A DNA stretch of 32,742 nucleotides from Woeseiaceae bacterium (GTDB lineage Bacteria > Pseudomonadota > Gammaproteobacteria > Steroidobacterales > Woeseiaceae): contig JAOIZZ010000015.1 in NCBI GenBank assembly GCA_028227395.1, positions 1 through 32,742 of the forward strand, in the 5' to 3' direction. The first letter of the stretch is position 1. Every line of letters starts with the position of its first letter. Below are positions 28,827 to 32,742 of this stretch, piece after piece. The notes beneath the pieces were generated by a model, which was given only the letters and a program-made list of their open reading frames with translations, had not been told where the DNA came from and ran no database searches. Made by a program: the position numbers and the translations under genes.

Positions 28827-28860
28827 TAGCAATCGGTTATTTTCAACAATCAATAAGCTC

Positions 28861-29244
28861 ATGGGATTATCAACTATATCAAAACGACCTTATTTGATTA
28901 AAGCCATGATTGAATGGATTAATGATAATAATTTTACCCCACATATCATGGTGGATACCTTATTTAAAGACGTGATGGTTCCTGTGGATTTCATTCATGA
29001 TAATAAAATCATCCTGAATATTAGCTATTCTGCTTCGAGTAATTTGGATATTAACTTGCAATCAATTTCATTTGATGGAAAATTTAACGGAAATTCAATA
29101 AGAGTTTTTGTTCCGTCCTTAGCGATTTTAAGCGTCTATGCTAAAGAAACTGGTGAAGGAATGGTATTCAACAGTGATAGTGATCAAGAGGTTAAAAAAG
29201 ATAAAATTACAAAAAAACCAGCTCACTTAAAACTAGTAGAGTAA
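28861..29244 (+). CDS. sspB: ClpXP adaptor SspB
   Basis: A 127-residue adaptor that brings ssrA-tagged proteins to the ClpXP protease. The substrate-binding domain covers about 1-105: RPYLIKAMIEWINDNNFTPHIMVD, then ILNISYSASSNLDI and VFVPSLAILSVYAKETGEG. The protein ends KPAHLKLVE, matching the C-terminal ClpX-binding (XB) motif whose E. coli version ends LRVVK. The linker between domain and tail is only about 15-20 residues, much shorter than the E. coli one (165-residue protein). The ATG at 28861 has no strong ribosome binding site. Its stop lies one base from the end of the LpoA-like gene on the other strand. Confidence 0.93.
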   Translation: MGLSTISKRPYLIKAMIEWINDNNFTPHIMVDTLFKDVMVPVDFIHDNKIILNISYSASSNLDINLQSISFDGKFNGNSIRVFVPSLAILSVYAKETGEGMVFNSDSDQEVKKDKITKKPAHLKLVE

Positions 29245-29245
29245 T

Positions 29246-30502
29246 TTATTTCTCGCGTTTTTCTTGTTCTTGAACTTCAGGGTGGCCGTTTATTAATTGT
29301 GCCCAGGCTAATCTTCTTCTGATCCTTCCATCTTCTTCCATATATAATTGCCCTGTAGCTCCGTTAAGCTCCTGCATAGAATTATTTTTTAGGGAATTCA
29401 AAGCAGCAACCAGAAAATAAGCATCATAGCCCATAGCATTTTGTCGACTTTGGATAGCGTCACCAGGCCAATACTGGCGAAGTATTAAGGGGAGGTTCTT
29501 AAGCCATATTTGTTGATCTATGACCCAAGGTGCATCTGTAAAAATAACATCATTAAGATCATTCAGATTAGAGTTGTATGAATATATTGTTGAAGTTGAA
29601 TATATTGGCAAAATTTCATCTCCAGAAAGATGATAATTTAGTTGTGATTTAAGTAATTTAGCACTTGTTGTATCAGCTGCAACTAAAAATATAAAGTCCA
29701 CATCCTGTCTTCGTCTTGGGCTAAAGGAGAAATTTTTATTTAAATTGGCAGATAGACGATTATACCTTTTCTCGCTAAATGATATGCCAAGCAGATTTTT
29801 TAATTCAAATGTAAAATCTTTCTCGTTCTGACTATAGAATTGACTGTCTAAAATTATTCCACCCATCGATTCCAGTGTAGAAGTATAAATCTCATTAAGT
29901 TGATGCCCCCATTCATTATCCGGTGCGATAATTACACCATATTTATTTTTATCAATGATTACCTTGTTTGAGGTGGAGATCGCCTCATCAATCGAAGAAA
30001 GAGAAAATTGATACATACCAAATAATGACCGATTATCCTCCAAAGAATTTAAAGTTAGAATTGGAGTTCTAAAGGCAATTTTTTTTGCTAAATCATTAAC
30101 TGAATTTTGCAATAAAGGCCCCACTACAAAATCAGCACCATCTTCAATTGCTTGATTGTAGGCATTCTCACTATTTTGAAATTTTTGAGTATCATAAATT
30201 CTGATTTTATTTATTCTGGGTTCGTTCTTTCTCAGTGAATAGTGAGCGCTGAGGAATCCATTTTGGATAGATTCTCCCTCTCTTTTATAATCACCACTTA
30301 AAGGCAGTAACAAGGCTACCTGTTCTGGAAAGTTTTCTAAATAATAATTCGGTGCTAATAGTTTCTGATCTCTCATGATTGGTTTTGACATAGATGAGAT
30401 CGCTGTATTTTTCTGATTTTGCATGCTGGTTGGAGTGCAGCCAGATAAAAATATACCGATTAATCCAGTCAATAGTCCGATGCTTAAGAGTTTATTTTTC
30501 AA
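29246..30502 (-). CDS. lpoA: LpoA-like lipoprotein (LppC/YraM C-terminal domain only)
   Basis: A 418-residue predicted lipoprotein of the LppC/LpoA family. A lipobox LSGC with C22 follows a hydrophobic signal (about 5-18), and there is no aspartate right after the cysteine, so outer-membrane sorting is expected. The body, from VALLLPLSGDYKREGESIQNG onward, is a type I periplasmic-binding-protein fold, with DFVVGPLLQNSV, LNSLEDNR and FLVAADTTSAKLLKSQL. E. coli LpoA is about 680 residues with an N-terminal TPR-like half; that half is missing. LpoA activates penicillin-binding protein 1a from the outer membrane; whether this shorter form does so is unclear. It is divergent from rsmI, a classical pairing. 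Confidence 0.85.
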   Translation of the reverse strand: MKNKLLSIGLLTGLIGIFLSGCTPTSMQNQKNTAISSMSKPIMRDQKLLAPNYYLENFPEQVALLLPLSGDYKREGESIQNGFLSAHYSLRKNEPRINKIRIYDTQKFQNSENAYNQAIEDGADFVVGPLLQNSVNDLAKKIAFRTPILTLNSLEDNRSLFGMYQFSLSSIDEAISTSNKVIIDKNKYGVIIAPDNEWGHQLNEIYTSTLESMGGIILDSQFYSQNEKDFTFELKNLLGISFSEKRYNRLSANLNKNFSFSPRRRQDVDFIFLVAADTTSAKLLKSQLNYHLSGDEILPIYSTSTIYSYNSNLNDLNDVIFTDAPWVIDQQIWLKNLPLILRQYWPGDAIQSRQNAMGYDAYFLVAALNSLKNNSMQELNGATGQLYMEEDGRIRRRLAWAQLINGHPEVQEQEKREK

Positions 30503-30525
30503 GGTTATTTTTTTATTAGATTATT

Positions 30526-30554
30526 TTGCAGTTAATTTAGGATATTCTTATATT
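30526..30554 (+). promoter_or_regulatory. Putative promoter for rsmI
   Basis: TTGCAG (30526-30531), 17 bases, then TATATT (30549-30554): a weak -35 with a good -10, about 40 bases before the rsmI start, in the 87-base spacer divergent from the LpoA-like gene. Confidence 0.35.
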
Positions 30555-30589
30555 AATGGTTAAAATTATCAATTAATGTTAAATAAATT

Positions 30590-31444
30590 GTGGTTAACGA
30601 GATGGAAAATGGAAAATTGTTTGTTGTTGCCACTCCTATCGGTAATCTCGATGATACATCAAAACGCTGTTTAAAAACTCTAAATGATGTTGATTTAATA
30701 GCCGCAGAAGATACTCGTAAAACAAGGCATTTATTATCCCATTTTAATATTAAAGCAAGAATGATTTCTCTTCACGAGCATAATGAAGAAGGGATAGCAA
30801 AAAAATTAATAGAAGATATTAAAAATGGCAACTCAGTTGCTTTGGTCAGTGATGCAGGTACCCCAGCAATAAATGATCCTGGCTATAGATTAATATTACA
30901 GGCACACAAACAAAATATTATAGTCGTTCCTCTGCCTGGCCCATGTTCGATAATCAGTGCTTTGTCTGTCTCAGGGTTACCAAGTGATCGATTTTGCTTT
31001 GAAGGTTATTTACCCGCAAAAAGTGAGTCAAGGAAGTCAAAATTAAAAGAGTTAGAAAAAGAAGAAAGGACATTAATTTTTTTAATTTCAGTACATAAAA
31101 TAAGTCAATCGTTAGAAGATATGTTGTTAATTTTTGGGGGAGATAGGATAACTTTTATTGCACGCGAGATGACTAAAATATACGAACAATGTACAAGGGC
31201 AAAACTTGGCGAGCTATTAAAAATGATTGCAGGGGGTGAAATTCCTAAGAAAGGTGAGTTCGTATTGATTATAGAAGGCTGTAAAGAAAATAACGATGAT
31301 TCTCTGGTATTAGCTAGAGATTTAATGAGTGAATTAATAAATAATAATTTAAGCAGTCAAGCAGTCGATATCGTGACGAAGGTGACTAAAATAAAACGCA
31401 ATATAATATATAAGATGATGCTTGGATTAAAAAAAAAGCAATAA
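30590..31444 (+). CDS. rsmI: 16S rRNA (cytidine-1402-2'-O)-methyltransferase
   Basis: A SAM-dependent tetrapyrrole-methylase-fold enzyme that 2'-O-methylates C1402 in the decoding centre of 16S rRNA. Motifs: VATPIGNLDD, AAEDTRKTRHLLSHF, SDAGTPAINDPGYRL, PLPGPCSIISALSVSGLPSDRF and FEGYLPAKS, with GEFVLIIEG near the C-terminal region. A GTG at 30590 and an ATG at 30602 are both possible; neither has a clear ribosome binding site and the extra four residues are not conserved, so the start is uncertain (284 or 280 residues). It relies on SAM made by MetK. Its end faces the symporter gene across two bases. Confidence 0.95.
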   Translation: MVNEMENGKLFVVATPIGNLDDTSKRCLKTLNDVDLIAAEDTRKTRHLLSHFNIKARMISLHEHNEEGIAKKLIEDIKNGNSVALVSDAGTPAINDPGYRLILQAHKQNIIVVPLPGPCSIISALSVSGLPSDRFCFEGYLPAKSESRKSKLKELEKEERTLIFLISVHKISQSLEDMLLIFGGDRITFIAREMTKIYEQCTRAKLGELLKMIAGGEIPKKGEFVLIIEGCKENNDDSLVLARDLMSELINNNLSSQAVDIVTKVTKIKRNIIYKMMLGLKKKQ

Positions 31445-31446
31445 GA

Positions 31447-32742
31447 TTATTGGGATAGTGTTTTGGACGATCTATTTTTTAGGTGATATAAATAAATAAT
31501 GAGACATGCCAGTAAGAATGGTACTAATCTTTCAAAAGGGTCTCCTGGAAGATTTCCTAAAATCGAAAGCCAGTATGAAATATTGTTAGTTGTGGTATCA
31601 GGAGCAATATTTCCATAACTATAAAATAAGACTGTTGAGCTGAACCCTATAATAATACTCCATAATCTTGCTTCTGATGAGGGCTCATGGTTAATTACTC
31701 TCGCTATTACTATAGCGCCAAACGCTGCACCTAGTGCGCTCCAAGCAAATAAAACACGATCAAAAATACTGTCTGGAATTATCCAGGCCAGTATTACCGC
31801 TGCAAAAACAATAATACTCATAACTATGCGTGATACCAGTAAGTCACCAACACTGAAGTATTTTGATAAACGTAAATCATGGGATATAGCTGAAGATGCC
31901 GCAAGTAAGAGAGAATCGACTGTTGACATTACTGCTGAAAGAATCGAAGCAATAACGATACCAGCTAATACAGGCGGGAGAAGCTGCTCTGCCATTAGAT
32001 AAAAAATTTGCTCTCCTGTTTGCAGATCTGTAATTAGAGTTCTTGCTGCAAGCCCTAATGCCGCCATTGCACAATAAATTATGATTGACCAGATAACAGC
32101 AATTGCTGCACCAAGCTTTAATTCATTATCGCCCTTAACTGCCATTAATCGAGATAAAAGATGAGGCTGTCCAAATGTACCACTACCAATACCGATCATA
32201 CCTGCCAGAAAACCAAATAAGATAAAACCCGAGTGACCACCCATCCAATCACTATGATTATTATCTATGGTCGAAAGGTTAGTAATTATCTCAATGAAAC
32301 CTCCAGCGTCATTAACGGTTATAAATGACACGATAAGAGCCGCAGCCATCATTATAAAAGCTTGAAGGGTATCAGTAATACTGGCAGCCCAAAATCCACC
32401 TAGAATACAGTACAATAATATTATGCATGCGCTAACGATTAAGCTTGTGCCCGCGGTCATTTGAAAGTTACTAATAAATGCAGAGGCAGCTGCATCAAAT
32501 TGAGCAGCAATATAAAAAATAAAACAAAATGTAATTAATAAAGCAGATAAACTGGCTATTTTACGTCTATCTTTGCCCTCAATATTGCCGCAAATGAAAT
32601 CCGTAGGAGTGATCCATTTTTTTAGACTCGATTCAGTCCTCACTCTTGGCCCTAATAACAACCACATTATTATATACCCGGCCCATATACCAGGCATCAT
32701 CCATAAAGCTGAATATCCATATACAAAAACAAAACCACTAAA
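31447..32742 (-). CDS. Sodium/solute symporter (SSS family, PutP-like), 5' end beyond window
   Basis: An inner-membrane Na+/solute symporter. The frame stays open from the stop at 31447 to the right edge, so an ATG at 32700 is internal (upstream residues FSGFVFVYGYSALW continue a membrane span), and the visible 431 codons lack the start. About ten helices are visible; the GGFWAASITDTLQAFIM and GTFGQPHLLSRLMA segments match the PutP branch, as does the later VMSTVDSLLLAASSAISHDL with the conserved S/T sodium-site residues. Proline is a likely substrate but others in the family carry different amino acids or organic acids, so I leave the symbol blank. It is convergent with rsmI. Confidence 0.85.
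   Translation of the reverse strand, partial: FSGFVFVYGYSALWMMPGIWAGYIIMWLLLGPRVRTESSLKKWITPTDFICGNIEGKDRRKIASLSALLITFCFIFYIAAQFDAAASAFISNFQMTAGTSLIVSACIILLYCILGGFWAASITDTLQAFIMMAAALIVSFITVNDAGGFIEIITNLSTIDNNHSDWMGGHSGFILFGFLAGMIGIGSGTFGQPHLLSRLMAVKGDNELKLGAAIAVIWSIIIYCAMAALGLAARTLITDLQTGEQIFYLMAEQLLPPVLAGIVIASILSAVMSTVDSLLLAASSAISHDLRLSKYFSVGDLLVSRIVMSIIVFAAVILAWIIPDSIFDRVLFAWSALGAAFGAIVIARVINHEPSSEARLWSIIIGFSSTVLFYSYGNIAPDTTTNNISYWLSILGNLPGDPFERLVPFLLACLIIYLYHLKNRSSKTLSQ

Noticed and set aside
32698-32700. ATG at 32700 as the start of the symporter
   Set aside because: The frame remains open to the edge and encodes more of a membrane span; the family has further helices before this point.

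Overview
This 32.7 kb window is a dense, AT-rich piece of a bacterial chromosome. Protein types and gene order point to a gammaproteobacterium: mpl, the kdsD-kdsC-lptCAB set, ibaG-murA, petABC-sspAB, an LpoA-family lipoprotein next to rsmI, and a tkt-gap-pgk-pyk set divergent from metK-ahcY. Low G+C, very short spacers, overlapping gene tails and missing members of otherwise conserved clusters suggest a streamlined, perhaps marine or other free-living, lineage; that is inference and I cannot name a genus. I see no tRNA, rRNA, CRISPR array, insertion sequence, phage gene or integrase, so this reads as core chromosome rather than an accessory island. No spacer exceeds 300 bases; the two longest are 25368-25606 and 7099-7319.

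Layout. 1-2385 (+): the 3' part of an unknown membrane protein, mpl (murein peptide recycling) and a LON-domain protein. 2371-7098 (-): metK, ahcY, cpdA and hemL in transcription order, covering the S-adenosylmethionine cycle, cAMP breakdown and tetrapyrrole synthesis. 7320-14514: tkt, gap, pgk and pyk on the plus strand (central carbon metabolism), with a Tat-exported PhoX-like protein inserted on the opposite strand between pgk and pyk. 14585-17835 (+): a MoxR-type AAA+ ATPase, its VWA (CoxE-like) partner, and a patatin-like phospholipase.

17880-23714 (-): yrbG-like cation/Ca2+ exchanger, kdsD, kdsC, lptC, lptA, lptB, mgtE, a lipopolysaccharide precursor and transport operon ending in a magnesium channel. 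23864-25367 (+): ibaG and murA. 25607-29244 (+): petA, petB and petC (cytochrome bc1 complex), then sspA and sspB. 29246-30502 (-): a short LpoA-like lipoprotein. 30590-31444 (+): rsmI. 31447-32742 (-): a sodium/solute symporter running off the right edge.

How it fits together: the envelope theme is strong (Mpl, MurA, the LpoA-like protein, KdsC/KdsD, LptABC), alongside core carbon metabolism (Tkt, Gap, Pgk, Pyk), methyl-group recycling (MetK, AhcY) and respiration (PetABC). I found no convincing new multi-gene system. The most interesting signals are condensed synteny (rpoN/PTS-Ntr genes, mla genes, his genes and yraN/diaA absent from their usual places), an IscR-like palindrome before the Rieske operon, an LpoA-like protein without its usual N-terminal half, a KR rather than RR Tat motif in PetA, and a MoxR/VWA/patatin group of unknown role.
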